DNA from: Nitrososphaeraceae archaeon
Lineage (GTDB): Archaea > Thermoproteota > Nitrososphaeria > Nitrososphaerales > Nitrososphaeraceae
Assembly: GCA_030038695.1 (NCBI GenBank)
Contig: JASHSN010000626.1
Location: forward strand, 1-8,684
Direction of reading: 5' to 3'
DNA: 8,684 nucleotides
Notes under the pieces: model-generated
Databases searched by the model: none
What the model was told of the DNA's origin: nothing
What the model saw: only the letters and a program-made list of their open reading frames with translations
Shown: piece by piece, positions 1 to 5,376 of the stretch
How positions within the stretch are numbered: position 1 is the stretch's first letter
Layout: every line of letters begins with the position of its first letter
Program-made: the position numbers and the translations under genes

Positions 1-1
1 A

Positions 2-118
2 TGCGGTATGTCTTTTGAAGATAAGAAACATTACGAAGTCCATAAAGGCGTTCATAAACATCCAAAATCTAAAGTGAAAGAATATGGTACAGATATGCCA
101 TGGAGGCCAGGTTTATAA
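2..118 (+). CDS. C2H2 zinc-finger protein, C-terminal end (partial)
   Basis: This frame is open from the left edge of the window to a TAA and encodes the last 38 residues of a protein. The visible piece keeps the second half of a classical C2H2 finger with exact spacing: Cys, three residues, Phe, five residues, Tyr, two residues, His, three residues, His (CGMSFEDKKHYEVHKGVH). The first zinc-binding Cys must lie just outside the window. The finger is followed by a basic tail ending in MPWRPGL. Short single-finger C2H2 proteins are common in Nitrososphaeria and are assumed to bind nucleic acid or protein, but no specific role is known to me. The start codon and total length cannot be seen. The zinc-finger reading is well supported by spacing; the function is open. 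Confidence 0.7.
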   Translation, partial: CGMSFEDKKHYEVHKGVHKHPKSKVKEYGTDMPWRPGL

Positions 119-151
119 TGTCATCTGCTGCTTCACAGTGATATTAGAGAG

Positions 152-163
152 TTTTTAAGTTTA
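152..163 (+). promoter_or_regulatory. TATA-like promoter of the exported protein gene
   Basis: A TTTTTAAGTTTA stretch is centred about 35 bp before the ATG at 192. An archaeal TATA box directs initiation about 25 bp downstream, which would give a leader of roughly 10 nt. There is no clear Shine-Dalgarno sequence before the ATG, in keeping with a near-leaderless transcript. The call rests on position and composition only. Confidence 0.4.
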
Positions 164-191
164 GATATTAGTATCATCTAACAGATTACCT

Positions 192-878
192 ATGATAAAG
201 AAAGTAAGAACAATAGCTTTAGGAACTGTAACCATCGCAGCAGTTATAGCACTTTTTACAACAGGTCCAGAAGTAGCACAGGTTTGGTCTCAAGCGGCTA
301 ATGCGCAGGAAGCACTAAAGACCCTCCGGCCGCAACAAGTGGAGGCGATAGCCAAAGAAATAGTACATAAGGCTATACTTTTGTTCGGTATCGACCTCCC
401 GCTTGGGAAAGAATCATCTACTTTCATACAGAATGTAACCCAGTTGGCAAAGGAGGGGTTCGATTCTCCACAGAATGCGAAACTATTCCTTCAGCTTGAC
501 TCTATTGCTTTGAATTCTTCCGCCTCTCGTCCAGGGAATGTGACCTTAACAAAACCTACGATTGACCGTATAATTTCTGTTTATAATCAAATGAAAAGTA
601 ATAATTCGACAGGTGGATTTACGGAGATCGCAACTGTAGCTATGCAGGCTTTGAATCCAGTATCAGGGTTTGACGCCGGGGGTCGTAATGTAACAGCCCT
701 CCCGAATAGTCTAGATTTTGGTGATATACTAAAATTCGGAACTTTGGGAGCTGGAGTCGGATGTGCTACAGGTCCTAACAGCGGAGATTTTTCGCATATA
801 GTCGGTTGGAACGTCAAGGCAGGACCATGTATCGGAGGCGCTCTGGGCGCGGCGGTGATTAGGCTAATCTATAAGTAA
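192..878 (+). CDS. Exported, probably N-glycosylated protein of unknown function
   Basis: The product has 228 residues and I do not recognise a family. Residues 1-5 are basic (MIKKV), 7-24 are hydrophobic, and ANA at 36-38 before QEA is a good signal-peptidase site, so the protein is probably secreted or surface-anchored. The mature part begins with a helical, charged stretch (about 39-95). It then carries five N-x-S/T sequon sites (NVT, NSS, NVT, NNST, NVT) between about residues 80 and 170, as expected for an archaeal glycosylated exoprotein. The last 50 residues are Gly-rich with two Cys (GCATGP and GPCIGG), a possible disulfide pair, and end in a hydrophobic GGALGAAVIRLIYK that may associate with the membrane. 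The ATG at 192 is chosen because it gives the complete signal peptide and lies 35 bp from a TATA-like box. The gene converges with the Gly-rich gene at 1003-2199, leaving 124 bp between the two stops. Export is fairly sure; the role is unknown. Confidence 0.75.
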   Translation: MIKKVRTIALGTVTIAAVIALFTTGPEVAQVWSQAANAQEALKTLRPQQVEAIAKEIVHKAILLFGIDLPLGKESSTFIQNVTQLAKEGFDSPQNAKLFLQLDSIALNSSASRPGNVTLTKPTIDRIISVYNQMKSNNSTGGFTEIATVAMQALNPVSGFDAGGRNVTALPNSLDFGDILKFGTLGAGVGCATGPNSGDFSHIVGWNVKAGPCIGGALGAAVIRLIYK

Positions 879-1002
879 TGACTTACAATACTTATAGCGA
901 CGTAGATCCTCATTAGGAAAACAAATTGTATCGGGTTCTGGTACAGGAAAGTTACCGAGTGTTAGCAGGATTGGAGGGCATCCGGTTATTCCTAAGACCG
1001 AA

Positions 1003-2199
1003 TTACCTTCCAGGCTGGTTAAAGCACTCGTGATCTATATCGATGTCGCAGCCTGGATGAGTTGAGCCGTCATCGGCAAAGCCTCCACCACCTTCAGTAT
1101 TACCGCCTTCTATTGCCAATCCTCCACCATTAGCGTCACTACCGGCTCCTACTGCTAGCCCACCTTCATGTCCATTTTCACCATTAGCCACAGCACCTTG
1201 TCCTAATGCTAGACCACCATCTCCGCCGTTACCACTATTTGTTCCAGACTGTCCATTAGCAATACCGCTGAATAGCGCCATACCGCCATCACCGCCATTT
1301 CCGTGTTCTCCGCCGTCTCCTCCGTTAGCAGTACCACCCCCAAATACGAGAACACCTCCACGGCCGCCATTACCGCCGCAAAATCCATTAGCTGCATTGC
1401 CATCAGCGCCATTTCCTCCATTGGCGATACCTTCCACTGGCACCGGGGGCATTCCGCCACCATTTCCACCATTACCACAACTTCTAGGCTCTGGTTGTAG
1501 TTCCACCCGCCCGTGGTTGTGACTCCCGCCATTTCCTCCATTTGCTTGGTACGTTCGCGCCTTTTCCTGATTATTAGCCAGCAAATACCCGCCTTTCCCC
1601 CCATTACCGAGGTTATCACCATTAACTGCGAACATGTTATCGTTCCCACCAATTCCTCCATTAGCAGTACCGCTGCCAATCAGGCCGCCGTTTCCTCCAT
1701 TACCGCTGTTACCGTTATTGTTTAACATGTTACCATTCCCACCGGCTCCTCCGTTCACGCTGCAAGGAGATAAAAGGCAGGTTGCGCGGCCGCCGTTTCC
1801 TCCATTACCGTTCCTTGAAATGGCAGGGGACAAGCAGAGTTTTCCTACCAACGTAACGCAATTCTGCGAATTATGAGAACCACCAGGTCCTCCAAGAAAT
1901 GAGCACACCCTAACTGCGCTATGCTGTGCGCAAACAATTTCGATCCTGCCGCCGTTTCCTCCATTACCGTTGAAGGAATTACCCAGATTGCCAGTATTGT
2001 CGGTACCTCCTTTTCCACCTTCATATAAGCATGTAGCGGGGCGGGAGCAAAACTTTCCGGAAGAGTCTGACGGTTCACCATCCCTGCCGGACACCTCGGC
2101 CTTTGCTTGTTGAGATAACGAAATGCTGTAGATTGCTGGCACTGTAAGAGTAAGTGCGAACGCTGCCAGTAGAGTTATTACCAAAGATGTATTCTTCAT
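1003..2199 (-). CDS. Secreted Asn/Gly-rich repeat protein (GNGGNGG repeats)
   Basis: The product has 398 residues. Its N-terminus is a signal peptide: a Lys-containing start, a hydrophobic core at about 5-28, and cleavage likely after AKA at 32-34. From about residue 60 to 375 the chain consists of repeats with the core GNGG-x-GG, then a short hydrophobic or polar run, then ANGG-x-GG. The C-terminal units are the most regular, at about 23 residues (GNGGDGGMALFSGIANG, GNGGDGGLALGQGAVANG). Twelve Cys occur, mostly as close pairs in the loops between Gly blocks, suggesting disulfides outside the cell. The tail is acidic (CDIDIDHEC). Glycine at nearly every third position resembles polyglycine-II helix bundles proposed for mycobacterial PE_PGRS proteins and seen in some phage adhesins and snow-flea antifreeze protein, but no PE domain is present. 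A cell-surface, adhesive or matrix role is an inference. Other open frames over this region are by-products of the repeat. Confidence 0.8.
   Translation of the reverse strand: MKNTSLVITLLAAFALTLTVPAIYSISLSQQAKAEVSGRDGEPSDSSGKFCSRPATCLYEGGKGGTDNTGNLGNSFNGNGGNGGRIEIVCAQHSAVRVCSFLGGPGGSHNSQNCVTLVGKLCLSPAISRNGNGGNGGRATCLLSPCSVNGGAGGNGNMLNNNGNSGNGGNGGLIGSGTANGGIGGNDNMFAVNGDNLGNGGKGGYLLANNQEKARTYQANGGNGGSHNHGRVELQPEPRSCGNGGNGGGMPPVPVEGIANGGNGADGNAANGFCGGNGGRGGVLVFGGGTANGGDGGEHGNGGDGGMALFSGIANGQSGTNSGNGGDGGLALGQGAVANGENGHEGGLAVGAGSDANGGGLAIEGGNTEGGGGFADDGSTHPGCDIDIDHECFNQPGR
1685..1969 (-). repeat. Three exact 21-nt copies inside the Gly-rich gene
   Basis: The same 21-nt stretch, beginning CCGCCGTTTCCTCC on the plus strand, occurs at 1685-1705, 1790-1810 and 1949-1969. 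The start-to-start spacings are 105 and 159 nt, both multiples of three, so all copies are read in the same frame as GNGGNGG in the minus-strand protein. Many degenerate relatives fill the rest of the gene. Such DNA is prone to slippage and unequal recombination, so repeat number may vary between strains. It is a coding repeat and not a CRISPR array. Confidence 0.8.
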
Positions 2200-2238
2200 A
2201 TTGTGATTCAGTTCTCAGTAGACATGTTACCCAAGCAG

Positions 2239-2245
2239 TATATCT
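2239..2245 (-). promoter_or_regulatory. Possible TATA box of the Gly-rich protein gene
   Basis: On the minus strand the sequence AGATATA lies about 43 bp before the ATG at 2199. Initiation 25 bp downstream would give a leader of about 17 nt. No strong Shine-Dalgarno sequence is visible. The 256 bp between this gene and the divergent DUF2080 gene must carry both promoters. Confidence 0.35.
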
Positions 2246-2423
2246 GAGATGCTTTACAACAATTGCTAAGAATATAGGAGAAATCTGCAGATATATTTCA
2301 ACTAGATTATAATCATTAGAAATACAGGCATTAAACATTCTATTCTATTGTTCTTCAATGTGGGGACCTCACATCCGGGATCATCCACTTCTATAACAGA
2401 TGATGGTATTACAAGCCGGAAAC

Positions 2424-2449
2424 TATATAGCTAAGGATGATTATACAAA
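2424..2449 (+). promoter_or_regulatory. Promoter of DUF2080-FUN14 module A
   Basis: TATATA at 2424-2429 is centred 29 bp before the ATG at 2456, so transcription should start at or within a few bases of the start codon. The 26 bp beginning at this TATA box are identical to 8265-8290 in front of module C, where the distance to the ATG is also the same. The part downstream of TATA (GCTAAGGATGATTATACAAA) lies between TATA and the start site, where an archaeal repressor would block transcription. Whether it is an operator or simply a recent copy cannot be decided from two copies. Confidence 0.65.
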
Positions 2450-2455
2450 TGTATT

Positions 2456-2653
2456 ATGAAAAATGACAGGAAGCCAAAATCGAAAAGACGTTCGACACGT
2501 CATATCTCAGAGATAACAGCGATAGCGAGCGAATTCGGTAACTCGGCCAAAATCATCGTTCCTAGATCGTGGCTGGGTAAGAGGATCATAGCCTTTCTTC
2601 ACTCAGAATATATCTCAAAACATCTTGAGGAGCGAAGGAAAGGAGATGAGTAG
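2456..2653 (+). CDS. DUF2080-like small basic protein (module A)
   Basis: The product has 65 residues. An N-terminal basic stretch (DRKPKSKRRSTRH) is followed at about 27-43 by FGNSAKIIVPRSWLGKR, which matches the DUF2080 hallmark (FGNS, then a beta strand, then VP-x-SW-x-GK). That family was named from archaeal transposon-associated proteins. The motif resembles the swapped-hairpin fold of AbrB/SpoVT/MazE-type DNA-binding proteins, so DNA binding is a reasonable inference. No transposase lies nearby. The ATG sits 29 bp from the TATA box, so the mRNA is probably leaderless. The stop TAG at 2651-2653 lies inside the start of the FUN14 gene (ATGAGTAG), so the pair is likely one transcript with coupled translation. 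The copy at 8297 is about 92% identical over the first 59 residues. The family call is good; the function is inferred. Confidence 0.75.
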   Translation: MKNDRKPKSKRRSTRHISEITAIASEFGNSAKIIVPRSWLGKRIIAFLHSEYISKHLEERRKGDE

Positions 2654-2981
2654 TAAACCTTTATTGTCCAGTATTATACCGTTTGCTGGCAGCGGACTTC
2701 TGGGCTATGCTATGGGTTTTTTTCTGAAAAAGATCCTGAAGTGGATGCTAATTATCGTAGGCTTCTTGGCTGGGATGTTCTTTGTTGGTATTCAACTGTT
2801 ACAAAAGTATGGTTATGTGAATTCAGTTAATTGGGATAAACTTGGAAACGATACTTCGACGCAGATTCAACATTGGGCCGCTAACGTTGACGTAACTAAT
2901 AGTCTATTTCACACACTTGGAATCCCCGTAACATCAGACCTGGGAATAGGACTTCTCGCAGGATTTCTGAGGACTCATTGA
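2646..2981 (+). CDS. FUN14-family small membrane protein (copy A)
   Basis: The product has 111 residues. The Gly-rich N-terminal segment SIIPFAGSGLLGYAMGF (9-25), a basic KK-LKW turn, and the hydrophobic stretch at about 31-53 match FUN14-domain proteins, whose eukaryotic member FUNDC1 is an outer mitochondrial membrane mitophagy receptor. A soluble loop (about 54-88, VNWDKLGNDTST) and a last Gly-rich hydrophobic segment (about 92-108) complete the fold. The archaeal function is unknown. I chose the ATG at 2646 over an in-frame ATG at 2625 because it overlaps the preceding stop and matches the starts of the two other copies. The sequence before it is purine-rich (GAAAGGAG). The gene is expressed with the DUF2080 gene and followed 16 nt later by the AAA fragment. 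Confidence 0.85.
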   Translation: MSSKPLLSSIIPFAGSGLLGYAMGFFLKKILKWMLIIVGFLAGMFFVGIQLLQKYGYVNSVNWDKLGNDTSTQIQHWAANVDVTNSLFHTLGIPVTSDLGIGLLAGFLRTH

Positions 2982-2997
2982 CAGCTCGGGTGACCAG

Positions 2998-3231
2998 ATG
3001 AAATTTCTCCATCATCTATTTAGTAGCAACAAGCCGACATTTGATAAAATAGAAGGATACGAAGACATTAAGGATATTGTAATACGTGCCCTAGAATCAG
3101 AGGAATCCTTCAATCTGCTTTTGTGGGGCGAACCGGCATCCTCAAAGACTTTGTTCTTAATAGAGCTCGCCAAGCAGAAGGGATCTGTCTTCTTCGATTG
3201 TACCAATACGAGATGCCAAGCAGATGAGTAA
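2998..3231 (+). pseudogene. Truncated AAA+ ATPase N-terminus fused to a DUF2080-like tail
   Basis: The ORF has 77 residues. Residues 15-71 read as the start of an AAA+ ATPase: FDKIEGYEDIKDIVIRAL, then a Walker A motif GEPASSKT at 44-51 in a hydrophobic strand-loop-helix, then a further strand (SVFFDCTNT). Walker B, sensor motifs and the lid are missing, whereas AAA+ proteins normally have over 200 further residues, so it cannot be a working ATPase. The last codons (QADE then stop) match the end of the DUF2080 gene of module C (KADEY), and the ATGAGTAA overlap with the next FUN14 start is kept. The ORF therefore appears to be a chimera in which AAA sequence replaced most of a DUF2080 gene. The start at 2998 has GGTGA a few bases upstream. 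It may still be translated and serve coupling to FUN14 copy B. Confidence 0.7.
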
Positions 3232-3559
3232 TGAAACTTTATTGTCTAGTATAATACCCTTTGCCGGTAGTGGACTTCTCGGATATGCTATGGGTTTCGC
3301 TTTAAAGAAGATCTTGAAATGGATGCTAATTATCGTAGGTTTCTTAGCTGGGATGTTCTTTGTCGGAGTTCAACTGTTACAAAAGTACGGTTATGTTAGT
3401 ACGGTTAATTGGGATAAACTTGGAAATGATACTTCGACCCAAATCCAACATTGGGCCGCTAACGTTGACGTGACTAATAGTCTATTTCACACACTTGGAA
3501 TTCCTGTTAGCGGCGGCTTGGGGTTGGGCCTTTTGGCCGGGTTTTTGAGGACTCATTGA
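3224..3559 (+). CDS. FUN14-family small membrane protein (copy B)
   Basis: The product has 111 residues and is about 90% identical to copy A (100 of 111). The FUN14 features are the same: SSIIPFAGSGLLGYAMGF, the KKILKW turn, a hydrophobic segment at about 31-53, and a Gly-rich C-terminal hydrophobic stretch (GGLGLGLLAGFLRTH). Substitutions are mostly conservative (I49V, S60T, I101L) apart from F26A and TSD to SGG at 96-98, so the protein looks functional. The ATG overlaps the stop of the AAA/DUF2080 chimera (ATGAGTAA). No separate TATA box stands directly in front of it, so it probably depends on read-through from the module A promoter at 2424. Confidence 0.85.
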   Translation: MSNETLLSSIIPFAGSGLLGYAMGFALKKILKWMLIIVGFLAGMFFVGVQLLQKYGYVSTVNWDKLGNDTSTQIQHWAANVDVTNSLFHTLGIPVSGGLGLGLLAGFLRTH

Positions 3560-3570
3560 TAGAGGATAGA

Positions 3571-3756
3571 ATGAGAAGGTTGCTCAAAGTAAACGGCATT
3601 TGGCGCCTTAGATTCTCTGGCAAACCAGAAAGACGTTTCTGCGCTATTTGTAGTCACGAAATGGAATATAGTGATCATAGAAATTCACATACATTTTCAG
3701 AGCATGATAAGGCGTTAGTTGCGTCATATCTCAGAGATAACGGCAATAGCGAGTGA
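3571..3756 (+). pseudogene. Small zinc-finger-like ORF with an out-of-frame DUF2080 tail
   Basis: From the ATG at 3571 this encodes 61 residues. The frame can extend to a TTG at 3556 overlapping the FUN14 stop, but I prefer the ATG because AGAGGA lies just before it. Residues 23-45 hold a putative metal site: CAIC at 24-27 and His at 36, 40 and 45 in a polar stretch (SDHRNSHTFSEH). The last 11-12 codons are encoded by DNA that is 44/47 identical to the 5' part of the DUF2080 gene but in another frame, so this C-terminus is acquired. The original gene was probably longer and has been cut by recombination. I do not recognise the family, and the fragment may or may not be functional. Confidence 0.5.
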
Positions 3757-3768
3757 ATTCGGTAACTC
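3722..3768 (+). pseudogene. DUF2080 gene remnant (third locus)
   Basis: These 47 bp align without gaps to 2498-2544 of the DUF2080 gene in module A with three mismatches. In the matching frame they encode RHISEITAIASEFGNS. The DNA-binding-like second half (AKIIVPRSWLGKR) is missing; similarity stops abruptly after the GNS codons, 15 bp before the stop codon of the convergent patatin gene. No FUN14 gene follows. This is a broken copy of the module. Confidence 0.8.
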
Positions 3769-3783
3769 ATTGTTCCAATTTAT

Positions 3784-5241
3784 TCAGTTCTTAGGCGCTT
3801 CTAATGGAAACTTTTTTATCTGTTCTTTGGTCTCTTCATATCCATCTTGGATTAGTTGTCGAATTGTATTTTTAGTAAAGTCAAATGTCTTATTTGAAAT
3901 AGTGTGCCTGTCGTTCTTTCGCTCCAAACGTGCAACAAAATCAACATCTACTTTAATGTTCAGTAAATCTTCATATCTTCCTCGCTTACGAGTCATAAAC
4001 GAAACACCCTTCGTTTTCTTGTTCAAAATCCTTTGTAACGCTTCTATGCTTGCACCACTCTCTTCAGCTAACTCAAGTAGAGCCTTTGCTAATGTTACAT
4101 AATCAGAAATAAGAACTGCAACATTTTCATCAAATTCGGTTCTGTCATGAAATATGATGTCATTTTTTCTATCAAGGACACCGTCATAGTCAGAAGGTAG
4201 GTATCCTTGTTTGTGTGGATGAAGATTTATTATACCGAATTTAAGTGTGGGTAAATCACCTTCTACTTTTCTAACTCTCTGCCAATAATATGAATGAGCG
4301 AAAATCGTTTGCCTTAATGGTGTATTAGCTAATAGGCCACCATCCCAGAAAAAGCGCACTTCGTTCTTGCCTTTTGAGGATTCGTTCTTGTCTCCATATG
4401 TGTTGTCATCTTGTCCTTCCACGATCATAGTACGGGTTTCCACATCTAATCTGGTGTAGTCATAATTTATTGGAACTGAACAGCTTGCTAAAACGAAATC
4501 TGACTCGATACCATCTTCGTATCTTATTACATGTTCAAATCCCTCTTCTTCAGAGGTATTCGCTAAATCATCACGTTTCAACCTACCATATCTCCCGTAT
4601 TCTGACTTCCTTGTTCCATCTTCCTTTTCGTAGCTATCGAAAATTACTGGAGTACCCTCTTGTACATCAGCGGCAACTAGCAAAAGTCTTGGTTCACCGG
4701 ACTCGAAGCTTGTAGAGATAGGGAACTTTGCAAACTTCTCCAAGCTTTCTTTTAATGGTTTGTTGTCGTAGATATACCAAGTATTTAATGGATCAAAAAA
4801 TCGATTGTCTATTAAGGGTGTCTTGGGTACGAATACATTAGGAACTCCCTTCATAATAAATTCCTTAGTGCTAAAATATCTTCTGGCAGACTCTCCTGAA
4901 GCAATTCGTTTATCTAATCTGCGCAAAGAATCCCAATAGTTAGTAAAATGCGGTATGCTATCAACCCATGATTGTGTTGAAAGATATTCCCAAAACTCAA
5001 CAAGTTTGTCACCAGATCCTTCCCATGTTTTATTTTCCTTTACGTAGCTTACCAGAATTGCAGAGTTTATTGCGCCTATAGATGTTCCAGACACAATATG
5101 AAATACTGGTTCATTTTCACTGCCCTCTGCTTTGAGAAATCGTGTAAGTTCCTCATTGATATACTTATAAGCACCCGCTTCATATGCGCCAAGTGAACCT
5201 CCTCCTTGGAATACTAAAGCCCTATGTATATCAGAATTCAT
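3784..5241 (-). CDS. Patatin-like phospholipase / acyl hydrolase
   Basis: The product has 485 residues. Near the N-terminus are the patatin oxyanion-hole loop GGGSLG (13-18, in LVFQGGGSLGAYEAGAY) and the nucleophile elbow GTSIG with Ser54. The second catalytic residue is Asp300 in DGGLLANTPL. This Ser-Asp dyad is the hallmark of patatin-like lipid acyl hydrolases. The C-terminal 170 residues are charged and end in FDFTKNTIRQLIQDGYEETK, reminiscent of the DUF3734 extension found in bacterial patatin-like proteins. There is no signal peptide, so a cytosolic or peripheral membrane enzyme acting on membrane lipids or acyl esters is expected. Archaeal ether lipids lack acyl esters, which makes the substrate puzzling and suggests acquisition from bacteria. 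The gene stands alone, convergent with the FUN14 cluster and divergent from the sulfatase. The ATG at 5241 places the GGG loop at the usual distance from the start. The family call is firm; the substrate is unknown. Confidence 0.9.
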   Translation of the reverse strand: MNSDIHRALVFQGGGSLGAYEAGAYKYINEELTRFLKAEGSENEPVFHIVSGTSIGAINSAILVSYVKENKTWEGSGDKLVEFWEYLSTQSWVDSIPHFTNYWDSLRRLDKRIASGESARRYFSTKEFIMKGVPNVFVPKTPLIDNRFFDPLNTWYIYDNKPLKESLEKFAKFPISTSFESGEPRLLLVAADVQEGTPVIFDSYEKEDGTRKSEYGRYGRLKRDDLANTSEEEGFEHVIRYEDGIESDFVLASCSVPINYDYTRLDVETRTMIVEGQDDNTYGDKNESSKGKNEVRFFWDGGLLANTPLRQTIFAHSYYWQRVRKVEGDLPTLKFGIINLHPHKQGYLPSDYDGVLDRKNDIIFHDRTEFDENVAVLISDYVTLAKALLELAEESGASIEALQRILNKKTKGVSFMTRKRGRYEDLLNIKVDVDFVARLERKNDRHTISNKTFDFTKNTIRQLIQDGYEETKEQIKKFPLEAPKN

Positions 5242-5273
5242 TTCTTGTTGTCACCATTTAACCTACATGTGGT

Positions 5274-5284
5274 AGTATATTTAG
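5274..5284 (-). promoter_or_regulatory. Possible TATA box of the patatin gene
   Basis: On the minus strand CTAAATATACT is centred about 38 bp before the ATG at 5241, giving a short leader of about 12 nt. A second AT-rich stretch (TGTATATAATAA) lies about 14 bp further upstream and is an alternative. No Shine-Dalgarno sequence is visible before the ATG. Confidence 0.4.
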
Positions 5285-5376
5285 AATTATTATATACATC
5301 CTCAATCTGGATCTCAACATGTCTTCCATCTTGTAGCAATTGTGAGTTGATAGATGGTAAAATTAGTCAACAGGAA

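Larger units (their letters stand above)
2646..3562 (+). repeat. Tandem duplication of the FUN14 gene
   Basis: The segments 2646-2984 and 3224-3562 are near-identical copies; the proteins differ at 11 of 111 positions, clustered at the N-terminus, residues 59-60 and residues 96-101. Similarity stops abruptly a few bases after each FUN14 stop codon (ACTCATTGA, then one base, then AG). Upstream it ends about 10 bp before each ATG. The unit that duplicated, or was homogenised by gene conversion, is therefore almost exactly the FUN14 reading frame. Confidence 0.85.

Noticed and set aside
1209..1876. Several other open frames on both strands over the Gly-rich gene
   Set aside because: They are by-products of the GC-rich, stop-poor repeat and have biased compositions (Met/Ala/Val, or Pro/Ser/Thr runs); only the 398-residue frame has a signal peptide and sensible ends.
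1080..1975. CRISPR-like array of repeated CCTCCATTA-type units
   Set aside because: Spacings are irregular but always multiples of three, the repeats encode GNGG units in one long minus-strand frame with a signal peptide, and there are no unique spacers of constant length.
1003..2199. Mycobacterial PE_PGRS protein
   Set aside because: The Gly-rich pattern is similar, but there is no PE domain; a cleavable signal peptide and many Cys are present instead, so similarity is by composition.
2503..2515. TATCTCAGAGATA palindrome as an operator or recombination site
   Set aside because: It lies inside the DUF2080 coding sequence and one arm is changed in module C by a synonymous base, so it is probably a coincidence of coding.
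2424..3768. An insertion sequence, because DUF2080 is described as transposon-associated
   Set aside because: No transposase, no terminal inverted repeats and no target-site duplication were found around any of the copies.
3719..4102. A plus-strand 127-residue protein starting with the DUF2080 remnant
   Set aside because: After 16 DUF2080-like residues the frame runs antisense through the patatin gene, which has clear catalytic motifs; the continuation is chance.
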